A stretch of 64,000 nucleotides of DNA from Parapedobacter lycopersici (GTDB taxonomy: Bacteria; Bacteroidota; Bacteroidia; Sphingobacteriales; Sphingobacteriaceae), in contig NZ_JAMSLW010000006.1 of the NCBI RefSeq assembly GCF_024643285.1, forward strand, positions 1 to 64,000. Reading direction: 5' to 3'. This document shows positions 24,885-33,461 of the stretch, piece after piece. The notes under the pieces were generated by a model that had not been told where the DNA came from, made no database searches, and worked only from the letters and a program-made list of their open reading frames with translations. Both the position numbers and the translations under genes were made by a program. How positions within the stretch are numbered: position 1 is the stretch's first letter; each line of letters opens with the position of its first letter.

Positions 24885-24930
24885 CCGCAGAGCGCGCAGG
24901 AAGGGAGGAACGGGGATGTACCGCTTTACG

Positions 24931-25434
24931 TTATTTTTTTAAGGTGGCCAGTAAGTCGTCCAGTTGCTGGAAATCGATCGTCATCCCTTCTTTAAAGCCC
25001 ATTTCGATTTCCTTTTCGAGGTCGGCCAGGGAATCGTAGGTGAGCAGCATGTCAACGAGCACGTTCGTTTCCTGCGGGATAAAGTTGTTTTCCCAAAGAT
25101 TCTGGGGGAGCATTGACGTCATGGTGCCGTTTTCATCGCTGGACCCGCCCCGCGAAGCAAATGATTTTTCGGTGACGATGGATAGAAAATTGGTTTTTGC
25201 GTAATGCCTTTCCCCTTCGGGACTTACCATGGCATAGAGCCAATAGCCGCCTTCACGGAAATCCAGGGTCTTGGTTTCTGCCCGCCAGGGTTTGGGGCCC
25301 CACCATTGGTCTAATAATTCGGCGGTTGTCCATGCTTGCCAGACCGATGAGAGGTCGGCGTTAAATTCGCGCTTGATGCGGATGGTGTTGTTTGCTTTGT
25401 CGATGGTAAAATCGAATAGGAGATTGCTGTTCAT
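24931..25434 (-). CDS. SRPBCC (AHSA1-like) protein
   Basis: 167 residues, ATG at 25434. It shows the AHSA1 pattern [40 protein letters not shown] and LDFREGGYWLYAMVSPEGER, then a C-terminal helix. SRPBCC domains form a hydrophobic cavity and in such operons are thought to bind small ligands. It is about half identical to the upstream gene (25436-25942), separated by one base. It is the last gene of an ArsR-led operon. Confidence 0.85.
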   Translation of the reverse strand: MNSNLLFDFTIDKANNTIRIKREFNADLSSVWQAWTTAELLDQWWGPKPWRAETKTLDFREGGYWLYAMVSPEGERHYAKTNFLSIVTEKSFASRGGSSDENGTMTSMLPQNLWENNFIPQETNVLVDMLLTYDSLADLEKEIEMGFKEGMTIDFQQLDDLLATLKK

Positions 25435-25435
25435 G

Positions 25436-25942
25436 TCAGTTGTTTTTTAGTGTCAGTAATAATCCGTCCAGGTTCTTAAGGTGTGATGAAAACCCTTTTT
25501 GGTGGCTGGTTGTAGCCATCTTTTCAAACATTTCGGGGCTGCTGTATTTCTCTGTCATGGTTACGCATGTTTTGCCGTCCGTTTCGCTGAACAGCAGCGT
25601 GCATTCGGTGCGGGGGAAATCCGGATCGATCTTTCCGTTTTCATCGCTGAACGCCCGCAATTCCGTAATGCTTTTTTGGGGTTCTATTTTTTTGTAATCG
25701 TACCTGCTCCAATGTTTTTTCCCTTCGGGGCTTACTATCGCGTAATGCCAACGGCCGCCTTCACGGAAATCCAATGTTTTTGTTGCTGTCCGGTACGGGT
25801 TTGGAGCGCACCATTGGTCCAATAATTCCGCGGTTGTCCATGCCTGCCAAACCAGTGAAAGGTCGGCATCAAATTCACGTTTGATGCGGATGGTGCGGTT
25901 TGCTGTGTCGACGGTAAAGTCAACGAGTGGGTGCTTTTTCAT
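25436..25942 (-). CDS. SRPBCC (AHSA1-like) protein, paralogue
   Basis: 168 residues, ATG at 25942. It shares [14 protein letters not shown] and KTLDFREGG with the next gene, but has C-A-P where the paralogue has W-G-P in the loop after DQW. The ATG overlaps the stop of the 49-residue truncated gene upstream (ATGA), implying translational coupling. It is probably a ligand-binding protein controlled by the ArsR repressor at 26092-26412. Confidence 0.85.
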   Translation of the reverse strand: MKKHPLVDFTVDTANRTIRIKREFDADLSLVWQAWTTAELLDQWCAPNPYRTATKTLDFREGGRWHYAIVSPEGKKHWSRYDYKKIEPQKSITELRAFSDENGKIDPDFPRTECTLLFSETDGKTCVTMTEKYSSPEMFEKMATTSHQKGFSSHLKNLDGLLLTLKNN

Positions 25943-26088
25943 AACGCTATTGTTTTTCCAGAAATTCCTTCAATGAGTGGCCACCATTGCGCTATGTATT
26001 CGGGTTCCGTCCAGGCTTTCCAAACAAGATCGATCGGCGCTTTTACCGTTCTTGTCATTTTCAGTTCCCTGTTAGCTGTGTTTTCCAT
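25939..26088 (-). CDS. 49-residue truncated SRPBCC gene in the ArsR operon
   Basis: A short frame from the ATG at 26088 to a TGA at 25939-25941. It reads [20 protein letters not shown], then [20 protein letters not shown] and GISGKTIAL. This is the N-terminal third of an AHSA1 domain, with the typical [14 protein letters not shown] segment, and then it stops. It starts 3 bases after the arsR stop and its own stop overlaps the next ATG by four bases, so it is embedded in the operon. Either it is a degenerate paralogue kept to preserve coupling, or a functional small protein. Confidence 0.7.
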   Translation of the reverse strand: MENTANRELKMTRTVKAPIDLVWKAWTEPEYIAQWWPLIEGISGKTIAL

Positions 26089-26091
26089 CGG

Positions 26092-26412
26092 TTACTTCTT
26101 TTGCATTTTTGCCAATAGTTGATCGAGGTTATCGAAGCGGTCTTCCCAAATTTTGCGGAACTGCGCAAGCCAGTTATCTATTTCTTTCATTTTGTTTAAT
26201 TCAAGTTGATAATAGATTTCCCTGCCTTTTTGTTTTTGAGTGACCAGTTCGCACTCGGTCAGAATGCGCAGGTGTTTTGATACTGCTTGCCGGGTGGTAT
26301 CAAAATGTGCCGCAAGTGAATTGGGTGTCATGGCCTGTAAGGCAATCAGGGCAATAATGCCCCGCCTCGTGGGGTCTGCAATCGCCTGAAAGATATCTCG
26401 TCTTATTTCCAT
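26092..26412 (-). CDS. ArsR-family transcriptional regulator
   Basis: 106 residues. The correct start is the ATG at 26412 (MEIRRDIFQAIADPTRRGII), not the TTG further up. The winged helix comprises LAAHFDTTRQAVSKHLRILT (recognition helix) and a wing QKQKGREIYYQL. No cysteine pair for metal sensing is present, so this is the metal-independent class usually paired with SRPBCC genes. It lies first in the operon and probably represses it through the operator-like inverted repeat over its own promoter. Confidence 0.88.
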   Translation of the reverse strand: MEIRRDIFQAIADPTRRGIIALIALQAMTPNSLAAHFDTTRQAVSKHLRILTECELVTQKQKGREIYYQLELNKMKEIDNWLAQFRKIWEDRFDNLDQLLAKMQKK

Positions 26413-26426
26413 AGTGCAAACATGTG

Positions 26427-26462
26427 GTTGCAAATATAAGTGCAACTATTTGGTTTCACAAA
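26427..26462 (-). promoter_or_regulatory. Promoter and operator of the ArsR-SRPBCC operon
   Basis: On the minus strand, TTTG (26459-26462), 20 bases, then TATATTTG (26431-26438): a complete TTTG/TAnnTTTG promoter, 18 bases before the ATG at 26412. A perfect inverted repeat GTTGCA / TGCAAC with an eight-base spacer (26427-26446) straddles the -7 element, the expected place for an autorepressor site. Confidence 0.65.
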
Positions 26463-26686
26463 ATTTTTTTGAGTTTTTTTGTGTTGGGTTCTTGTGTTCC
26501 AGTCTTTTGGCCCATTGCGTTCCAAAAGGTACCCTGGTGGATACGGTTGCGTCTAAATAAGCTGGTTTTTTGTTTACTCAATACAATGAGTAAATCAGAT
26601 AGTATGTTTGAAAGGCCTTGTTTACAGCAGGTTGCTAAGTGAATGGATGAGCCAAGGAGGTCTGGAATTTTTTTGATACCGGCTCG

Positions 26687-27175
26687 TCAAAAGCGGCGCG
26701 GGATATAATCCACCTCCTGGGCGTCGTTAAGGTCGGCTGATTCGTCGGCCACCAGTTCAAAGCGTGCCAGGGGTGCCATGCGGGCCTTGTTCAACGATAG
26801 TGTATTGCCGCTGATGGTATAGTTATCCACTTCCTCCAGCATGCTTTTAAACCCGTTTTCGATTTCCATATGGTCGCACGCCATCATGGTGGACATGCCC
26901 TGCGTAAATTTGAGTTGCCCGTTGCCGGATAGCGTAAAGGTGCCACCGAGCCCGTTGCAGCCCGCCGAAGCGGAGTAACGCTGGTCGGCTTCGTCAAACT
27001 GGATAAAGGGTACTTTACCGTTGATGGTTGCCGCAACCGGCTTGCCGCCAAGTTCGATGAGTTGCCATTTCTTGCCGGTGATGCTGTCGGTTTCCGCGGT
27101 AGCCGCTTTTTTGGTGTGGCAGGCACTGAACAGGATAACCGCGCTGATGAGGGGAGTGAACAGAAGGGCTTTCAT
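26687..27175 (-). CDS. META-domain (HslJ-like) lipoprotein
   Basis: 162 residues, ATG at 27175. It has a lipoprotein signal (LISAVILFSACHTKK). The META domain spans about 30-140: GKKWQLIELGGKPV, SASAGCNGLGGTFTLSGNG and MSTMMACDHMEIENGF, with the two conserved cysteines. META/HslJ proteins are heat- or stress-linked envelope proteins; the fold is known but the biochemistry is not. Confidence 0.85.
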   Translation of the reverse strand: MKALLFTPLISAVILFSACHTKKAATAETDSITGKKWQLIELGGKPVAATINGKVPFIQFDEADQRYSASAGCNGLGGTFTLSGNGQLKFTQGMSTMMACDHMEIENGFKSMLEEVDNYTISGNTLSLNKARMAPLARFELVADESADLNDAQEVDYIPRRF

Positions 27176-27478
27176 AGTCTTGTTTTTTATATGTGTTACA
27201 AAGCTAGTTAAATTTTTGCGGGTTGGTTAGTATTAAGCTATTGGCGGTTAGCGGCAGAAGCCCATTATTGCCGTGATGTTTGCGGTGAATGAAATGAATG
27301 GCGGCCGGCTGCGGACGATTAATTATAATTGTCTGATTATGAGTTATGTGAATAGTTGGTGAAAATAGTGAAATAGAAAATATCCAACCGGCTTTAGTGT
27401 AAATTAACAACATTATCTATATTCGCACTTTAATCGGCCTAATGATTTAACCTTAATTACCATTTATCATCTGCCAAT
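27176..27478. other. 303-base intergenic region with a candidate promoter
   Basis: AT-rich. A TATATTCG at 27418-27425 (one mismatch to TAnnTTTG) with TTTA about 21 bases upstream could drive the surface operon starting at 27479. No gene is seen. Confidence 0.4.
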
Positions 27479-28888
27479 ATGAATAAACAGTTACTATTAA
27501 TGCTGCTGGGCCTGTGTGCATTCAGCGCTCCATTAACTTTACAGGCGCAAGTAGGTGTCGGTGTCGAGATACCGCACGAATCCGCCCAACTGGAAATACG
27601 TTCAGACAGTAAGGGGCTATTGATCCCCCGGATGACGGAAGCCAATCGGCCCGCGTCGCCGGCGGAGGGTCTGCTGATCTATCAAACCGATGCCGCACCG
27701 GGGTTTTATTATTTTTCCGGTGGTACTTGGCAACGGCTCGGAACCGGCGAAAATCCATTCACCAACACGGTTGTATTTGACGCCGGCGAGGCGGCAGGCT
27801 ACGAAGCGGGGCAGGTGGTGACGCACGACGGGTCGACATACATTGTTAACGCTGACGCACCTGCGGGAACGCCCGGCAGCAGCGCGTCATATACCCTGAT
27901 CGCTGCACAGGGTTTGCAGGGTGTGGCCGGTCCCGTGGGTCCGGCAGGCCCCGTCGGTCCGCAGGGAGCACCGGGCAGCACCGGACTACCGGGCCCGGTT
28001 GGCCCCGTTGGTCCAGCCGGTCTCCAGGGATTACAGGGTGACCCCGGTTTGCAGGGCCCGGTCGGTCCCATCGGCCCACAGGGAGTACAGGGAGACCCCG
28101 GCATTCAAGGACTTCAGGGTGATCCAGGTCCCGTGGGTCCAGCCGGCCCAGCGGGCCCCGTTGGGCCACAGGGGGGCTTATTCAACCTGGTGGTTTTCGA
28201 TGCGGGAACTGCGCCAACCTATCTTGAAGGGCAACCTGTTTCGTACAATGGATCGACTTATACGGTGAGTGTTGCCGCGCCTACCGGCATTCCGGGCACC
28301 AGTCCGGATTATGCATTGGTGGCTGCCAAAGGTGATACCGGGCCTGTGGGGCCTGCGGGCACTGCAGGGGGTGGAGCCATCATCCCGTTTGCCTCGGGTG
28401 TCCCCGTCACGATGACGACCATATTGGGAGGGCTTTCTGGCACATCCGCCGCGCTCGGTTTCGGAAATTCCGCATCGGGTATACAGAATTTCGGCGGAGG
28501 TATCGATTTGACCGGTGCGAGTGGGACAAACCTGAACATGGCCTTTTCCGTACCACGGGACGGGACCATCACCTCGCTGTCGGCCTTCTTTAGCACGACA
28601 TTGGCGCAATCGCTCATTGGCAGTACTGTTACGGTGACGGCGCAACTGTACCAAAGCTCGACGCCAGATAATATGTTTTATCCGGTGCCGGGTGCTGTGG
28701 TGACATTGGCGCCTGCCTTTACCGGAGTTTTAGCCATGGGGACTACAGCCGACGGCATAACCACAGGCCTATCCATCCCCGTCACTGCCGGGTCGCGGCT
28801 GTTGCTGGTGTACTCAGCCACGGCTGCTGGCCTTTCGCTGGTGAACACCTTACAAGGTTATGCCAGTGCTGGTGTAGCGATTGACTAA
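27479..28888 (+). CDS. Collagen-like surface protein with BclB-type C-terminal domain
   Basis: 469 residues, ATG at 27479, with the signal [21 protein letters not shown] Bacteroidetes adhesin head follows ([20 protein letters not shown]). Two related carbohydrate-binding-like modules ([20 protein letters not shown] near 100; [20 protein letters not shown] near 240) flank about 29 collagen Gly-X-Y triplets (145-233, rich in GPVGPAG); a few more triplets lie at 285-297. The C-terminus (about 298-469), with [20 protein letters not shown] and [18 protein letters not shown], matches the C-terminal domain of the exosporium protein BclB of Bacillus. It likely forms a trimeric stalk on the cell surface. 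It is first gene of a three-gene operon. Confidence 0.85.
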   Translation: MNKQLLLMLLGLCAFSAPLTLQAQVGVGVEIPHESAQLEIRSDSKGLLIPRMTEANRPASPAEGLLIYQTDAAPGFYYFSGGTWQRLGTGENPFTNTVVFDAGEAAGYEAGQVVTHDGSTYIVNADAPAGTPGSSASYTLIAAQGLQGVAGPVGPAGPVGPQGAPGSTGLPGPVGPVGPAGLQGLQGDPGLQGPVGPIGPQGVQGDPGIQGLQGDPGPVGPAGPAGPVGPQGGLFNLVVFDAGTAPTYLEGQPVSYNGSTYTVSVAAPTGIPGTSPDYALVAAKGDTGPVGPAGTAGGGAIIPFASGVPVTMTTILGGLSGTSAALGFGNSASGIQNFGGGIDLTGASGTNLNMAFSVPRDGTITSLSAFFSTTLAQSLIGSTVTVTAQLYQSSTPDNMFYPVPGAVVTLAPAFTGVLAMGTTADGITTGLSIPVTAGSRLLLVYSATAAGLSLVNTLQGYASAGVAID

Positions 28889-28899
28889 CGGAGGGCGCG

Positions 28900-30984
28900 A
28901 TGATGAATAATCGACTCCGGACACTGCACCGACGACTGTGGGCTCTTGCCGCGGTCGCGCTGCTCGTTTGGCTGGCCCCGCCGGAAGCATTGGCACAGGT
29001 CAGTGCAGGAAATGAAGGCCTATCCATACGACCCAACGAATGGTTCTCTTCGGAGGGCCTGGCTTTCCGGCCGGCCGCGGGGAATCCCCTGCCGGTGGTA
29101 CAGAACCGCCTGTCGCGAAGTGCCACGGCGGTAACCATCGGGCCGGGCACCTCTTTGCCGCAGGTATACCGGTTTGCTGCGCCTGTTCCTTTTTCGGGAA
29201 CCATCCGCATCCGGTACCGCCAGACGGACGCAATCGGCCATGAAGAAGCAAACCTCTGGGTTTTCGTGCAACCGGCGGCCGACGCACCGTTCCGGCCGGT
29301 TGCCAGCGTACGCGATATAGACGAGCGGTTCGTGCAGGCGACACTGGATAACCAGCCGCTGCATGCAATCACGCTGGCAGATCCTACTACGGTGGGCTAC
29401 ATTATGGCGCCGGAAACACCCGACGTGTCCGCGATTACCCAGCAGGGATTTACGCTAACGTGGCCGCCGGTTGCCGGTGCGGCAGCCTATCACATTGAAG
29501 TAGCCACCACGGCCGATTTCACGGCACTGGTGCCGGGAATGGATCCTCTTGTGGTAGGTGAGCAGACTTCGGTAACCCTCGATGGACTGGAGGCGGGTAC
29601 GCCATACCATTTCCGGCTGGTGGCCGTGGATGCGGCGGGCGGTACACAGGTATCCCCAGCAGGAACGGCACAGACGGAATACTGGAAGCTGGACCGTATC
29701 GGTCCGTTTGAACCCATTACCGTCGACTATGGCACGCCGCTGGCCAACCTGCCCTTGCCCGAAACTGCAACGGTTTTCCTGGAAAATGGCGATGCCCGGT
29801 CGTGGACCGTTAACTGGGACGCTGGCGCACCGGTATATAACGCCACAGTGCCGGCAACGTATTCGTTTACGGGAACGGTGGTGCCGGAGGATGGCACGTC
29901 CAATCCGGATAACATCCGGGCATCCATCGCGGTGACGGTGGAGCAAGGGTCATTGGCCGGCGTAACGTTGGCGCCTACTACGGTAACTTACGATGGCCAG
30001 CCACATGCACTGGCGGTGCAGCACCTGCCGGCTTCGGCAAGGGTGCGCTATACCATTCAGCGTGATGGCGGTGAACCAATGGCGGGCAATACGGCGGCTG
30101 ATGCCGGTACATACACGGTAACCGCACGCATTGAACTGGAAGGATATGACGACCTGACGCTTAATGCACGCCTGGTGATTGCCCCAGCGGTCCGTACGCT
30201 GGATTTCCCGGCCATTAGCAACAAGGTTTTCGGGGACGATGATTTCCGTGCGGGAGCCACGTCGAGCAGCGGGGAAGAGGTGACCTACACCAGCAGCAAC
30301 CCGGCGGTGGCGGACATCACCGGAGACGGACTGATTACGCTTACGGGCGCGGGTGAAACAACGATCACGGCCACGGTGCCGGCGAACGGCAACTTCAGCA
30401 ACAGGCCGGAAGCTGCCCGCACGCTGGTGGTAAGCAAAGCTGTACAGTCGATCAGCTTCAACGCCCCGGCGGAGGTGAACCGCGATGCAGGCAGCATCCA
30501 GTTGGATGTATTGGCTTCCAGCGGCTTGCCGGTCAGCCTGGCGCTGGACGATGAACAGGTGGCAACGCTGGACGGCAGCACGCTCAACATTCACCGGATG
30601 GGCACCGTCCGGATTACGGCCACGCAGGCGGGCGACGGCAATTACGAAGCGGCGGAACCGGTTACGGTAACGATCCGGGTGGTTGACCCGTCGTCGGGCT
30701 TTGTGGTGCGGGTGCACCCTGCGGTATCGCCGAACGGGGATGGCATAAACGAGTTCCTGATGATTGAGGGAATAAAGGATTTCCCCGAGAACCGCGTGAC
30801 GCTCATTAACCGAAACGGTACCATCGTATGGGAGGCTAGTGGCTACGACAACGGCGACGTCGCGTTCAGGGGCACCTTCACGGGCGGGCATAACGCACCG
30901 GCGGGTACGTACTTCTACATCGTGGAAGTGAAGATAAACGGCCGCTGGGCACACCGGAAGGGCTATTTCGTGCTGCGGTATTGA
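28900..30984 (+). CDS. CHU_C-type adhesin with Ig-like and fibronectin III domains
   Basis: 694 residues, ATG at 28900 (or 28903), 11 bases after the collagen-like gene. A signal peptide ends near LAPPEALAQ. It has a fibronectin type III module (about 168-250; TWPPVAGAAAYHIEVATTAD), Ig-like modules (about 265-345; MBG-type TYDGQPHALAVQHLP near 364; BIg2-like TYTSSNPAVADITGDGLITL near 464), and a C-terminal CHU_C domain (NGDGINEFLMIEGI, NRNGTIVWEASGYDNG, GTYFYIVEVKINGR). CHU_C is the type B signal for export by the type IX secretion system. It probably works with the PorP/SprF protein encoded next. Confidence 0.87.
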   Translation: MMNNRLRTLHRRLWALAAVALLVWLAPPEALAQVSAGNEGLSIRPNEWFSSEGLAFRPAAGNPLPVVQNRLSRSATAVTIGPGTSLPQVYRFAAPVPFSGTIRIRYRQTDAIGHEEANLWVFVQPAADAPFRPVASVRDIDERFVQATLDNQPLHAITLADPTTVGYIMAPETPDVSAITQQGFTLTWPPVAGAAAYHIEVATTADFTALVPGMDPLVVGEQTSVTLDGLEAGTPYHFRLVAVDAAGGTQVSPAGTAQTEYWKLDRIGPFEPITVDYGTPLANLPLPETATVFLENGDARSWTVNWDAGAPVYNATVPATYSFTGTVVPEDGTSNPDNIRASIAVTVEQGSLAGVTLAPTTVTYDGQPHALAVQHLPASARVRYTIQRDGGEPMAGNTAADAGTYTVTARIELEGYDDLTLNARLVIAPAVRTLDFPAISNKVFGDDDFRAGATSSSGEEVTYTSSNPAVADITGDGLITLTGAGETTITATVPANGNFSNRPEAARTLVVSKAVQSISFNAPAEVNRDAGSIQLDVLASSGLPVSLALDDEQVATLDGSTLNIHRMGTVRITATQAGDGNYEAAEPVTVTIRVVDPSSGFVVRVHPAVSPNGDGINEFLMIEGIKDFPENRVTLINRNGTIVWEASGYDNGDVAFRGTFTGGHNAPAGTYFYIVEVKINGRWAHRKGYFVLRY

Positions 30985-31080
30985 CGGTAAACGGTAACGG
31001 ATTGGCTCGGTTTAGTGAGGCATGCCTTGCACGGGCCCAAGCGGAAAAAGAAAAGAGCTATTGATTCGATATAACAAAGA

Positions 31081-31974
31081 ATGAAAAATTTTTTATTGAC
31101 CACGGTATTGGCGGCCGCTTCGGTCTTAACCCTGCACGCACAGCAGCCCCTCACTTACACACAGCACGGGCAGCTGCGCACGTCACTGAACCCTGCGGCA
31201 AGCCTGCTGCACATGGAGGGGGAAGTGGCGGTTGTCGGCCGGCGGCAGTGGGTAGGCATTGACGGGGCGCCAACGGCATTCTGGGGAAGCGGACATATGG
31301 GCTTTGGAAGTTTCGGCGCTACGGCGGGTGTCAATATCCGCCACGAGCGGCTGGCGGTGGAGAAACTGACGGAGGCCAGCGCATTCTTCGCCAAGGGGAT
31401 CAGAATCTCGGAGAGCGAGTACGTTGGGCTGTCGCTGAATGCGGGGATTGCCTACCACGATGGTCGGTTCTCCCAGCTGGACCCGGCGGACCCGGCCTTC
31501 CGGGAGGACATCACCGAGACGGATGCGTTGGTCGGTTTCGGTGTGATGCTTTACCGGCCGAGCCGGTACTACGTGGGGCTGTCTCTTCCGCGGCTGATGC
31601 TGGGCAACCTGGGTGTTACGGGCGACAGCCGTTACAACTTCCGCAACCAGTATCACCTATCGGCGGGTGCGCTTTTCGGCCTGGGTGCCGACTTTAACTT
31701 CCGCCCGGCACTGCTGGTGACGTATGCGGGGAACCTCCGTCCGCAGGCAGACGTGCAGGCCATGTTCTTCGTGAAAGAGATATTCGGCCTCGGAATGAAC
31801 GTACGGACTTACGGTGACCTTGCGGGCATGGCGGAGTTCCATTTCGGCGGCTTCGGGGTGGGTTATAGCTACCAGTTTAACCCGGGCAACGAGCCACAGA
31901 ACCGAAGGGTGGGCAACACAACCCATGAGCTTGGCCTGAATTACCGCTTCGGCGGGGTGGGCGGACTATTGTAG
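31081..31974 (+). CDS. PorP/SprF-family outer membrane protein
   Basis: 297 residues, ATG at 31081. The signal peptide is MKNFLLTTVLAAASVLTLHA. Family marks are QPLTYTQHGQLRTSLNPAAS, RRQWVGIDGAPTAFWGS, the barrel strands DEALVGFGVMLYRPSRYYVG-like and NYRFGGVGG at the end. PorP/SprF proteins anchor or help export partner adhesins carrying type B (CHU_C) domains. The partner is the gene just upstream. Confidence 0.85.
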   Translation: MKNFLLTTVLAAASVLTLHAQQPLTYTQHGQLRTSLNPAASLLHMEGEVAVVGRRQWVGIDGAPTAFWGSGHMGFGSFGATAGVNIRHERLAVEKLTEASAFFAKGIRISESEYVGLSLNAGIAYHDGRFSQLDPADPAFREDITETDALVGFGVMLYRPSRYYVGLSLPRLMLGNLGVTGDSRYNFRNQYHLSAGALFGLGADFNFRPALLVTYAGNLRPQADVQAMFFVKEIFGLGMNVRTYGDLAGMAEFHFGGFGVGYSYQFNPGNEPQNRRVGNTTHELGLNYRFGGVGGLL

Positions 31975-32019
31975 GTACGGATAACCACTGCACGGGGTTT
32001 ACGCCATGCAGGTGGACAT

Positions 32020-32056
32020 AAAAAAGGCCGCCCTTAATCCGGGGCGGCCTTTTTTA
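32020..32056. terminator. Bidirectional intrinsic terminator
   Basis: A run of A, the stem GGCCGCCC (32026-32033) / GGGCGGCC (32042-32049), an eight-base loop and a run of T. It lies between the convergent PorP/SprF and DUF4374 genes and can serve both. Confidence 0.88.
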
Positions 32057-32074
32057 TGTAGTGACGGCGGTCTG

Positions 32075-33442
32075 CTAATAAACGCCGATGTATTGGTTGC
32101 CGGTTTTGTTAACCAGTTTGGCACCTACGGTCATTTCGCCGGTTTTGCTGTCGAAAATGTAAATGTTACCGTCCTGGCCGACAGGGGCCACTGCCACGTA
32201 AACTTCGTCGCCTTCGATGGTCAGGTTCTGAATCTGGCGGAAGTTCAGGTTAGCTTCGTTCGGAAGGTCGTATTTGGTTGCTGTTTTGGCATTGAGGTCT
32301 ACCCGGGCAATGTAACCGCCGGTGCGTTCGCCGGCAGCATTCACCAGGCTGTAAACCACAAAACCGATACCGTTACCGGCATATTTCCAGGTTTCAATGT
32401 ACGTGTTGGTCAGCCCCAGTGCCTGATCCAGGCTAAATACGTAGCTGTTGTCGTAATCGTTGGTTGCGGAGCTGATCCGAAGGATCTTGGAACCACCGTC
32501 GCCTACGGCTTCACCCGAAGTGGCCTGGTATACGTGGCCGTCCGTGCCCACGTATTGCATGGTGCTGCGGTAGCCGTTGGTGTTGGCGCGGGTTTGGGTA
32601 GAGGTGATAAGCTGCGGGTTGGTCAGCGAAGGGTAATCCAGTACCAGGGTTTTTGCCCAGGCTTTGGGGCTCGTTCTGTCGGTAGCGAAAACGGGTTTGC
32701 CGTCTTCGAGGGTGAAACGGGCCGGATCGACCTTGCTGATGGCCGCGCCGATGAATACCTTGTTGCCGGCTTTGTTGATTACCGGTACGTCAATGCGGGA
32801 TACGTAGTATCCGGCCGCTTGTTCCTCGGCGGAAAGTGCAAGTTCAAAGGACGCAGTCTGCGTGATTTTCGGGTCGTTGAGGTCGAGGGTAATGGCATCT
32901 GTCTTAGCGGTGATGTGCTGGAAGACGAAATTCGGGTTGGTGCCTTGGTACACGGCATCGTTGGCGGTTGCCCGCACGGCTACACCGATGCCTTCGGCGG
33001 CTTTCAGCCAGCGGGGCGAGGTGCTGACGTAGGTAGCGGTTTCCACTTCAGGGCCGTCCGGACGGAAATCTTTTTTCCCGTGTACGCTGTATTTGTTGAA
33101 AATACCGCCGTCATCGCCCACGTACTGGATGTTATACAGGAAATTTCCGTCGGCGGAAGCCTGCAAACGTGCGGTACGCTGTGATTTGATGTGCATCCCT
33201 TGGTCAAAAACATTGATGGACACGTTCGGGTCCTTGGCTTGTGCGGTGGTTACGCTGTATACCATGGTGCCGCCGTTGCCGTCGCCGGCCTCTTCGTCCA
33301 TCAGTGCACCGGATACGGTGATCCACCGGCCTTCGTTATCGGGGGGCGTGGTGCCCGGGCCGTCATTTTTGCTGCAGCCAGCCAGTGTGAGGGACGTTAC
33401 TGCGACGCCCAGTAAAGCGGTTTTGATCGGATGTACTTTCAT
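32075..33442 (-). CDS. DUF4374 lipoprotein
   Basis: 455 residues, ATG at 33442, 19 bases after the stop of the TonB receptor gene. A lipoprotein signal (LAGCSKNDGPGTTPP) is followed by propeller-like repeats of the DUF4374 type (GRWITVSGALMDEEAGDG, YSVTTAQAKDPNVSINVFDQ, TWKYAGNGIGFVVYSLVNAA). DUF4374 proteins accompany iron or haem-type TonB receptors in Bacteroidetes and probably act as the surface partner for ligand capture. Confidence 0.85.
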   Translation of the reverse strand: MKVHPIKTALLGVAVTSLTLAGCSKNDGPGTTPPDNEGRWITVSGALMDEEAGDGNGGTMVYSVTTAQAKDPNVSINVFDQGMHIKSQRTARLQASADGNFLYNIQYVGDDGGIFNKYSVHGKKDFRPDGPEVETATYVSTSPRWLKAAEGIGVAVRATANDAVYQGTNPNFVFQHITAKTDAITLDLNDPKITQTASFELALSAEEQAAGYYVSRIDVPVINKAGNKVFIGAAISKVDPARFTLEDGKPVFATDRTSPKAWAKTLVLDYPSLTNPQLITSTQTRANTNGYRSTMQYVGTDGHVYQATSGEAVGDGGSKILRISSATNDYDNSYVFSLDQALGLTNTYIETWKYAGNGIGFVVYSLVNAAGERTGGYIARVDLNAKTATKYDLPNEANLNFRQIQNLTIEGDEVYVAVAPVGQDGNIYIFDSKTGEMTVGAKLVNKTGNQYIGVY

Positions 33443-33461
33443 GTTAATTAAGTATTTACAT

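Noticed and set aside
27799-28169. Minus-strand collagen-like frames in the collagen gene
   Set aside because: GGN-rich repeats give Gly/Pro-rich frames on both strands; only the plus-strand one has a signal peptide and flanking domains.
29950-30954. 334-residue minus-strand frame
   Set aside because: It is an antisense shadow of the CHU_C adhesin with Arg/His/Val bias and no start context.
32006-33184. 392-residue plus-strand frame
   Set aside because: It is antisense to the DUF4374 gene and starts inside the terminator; the minus-strand frame has signal peptide and family match.
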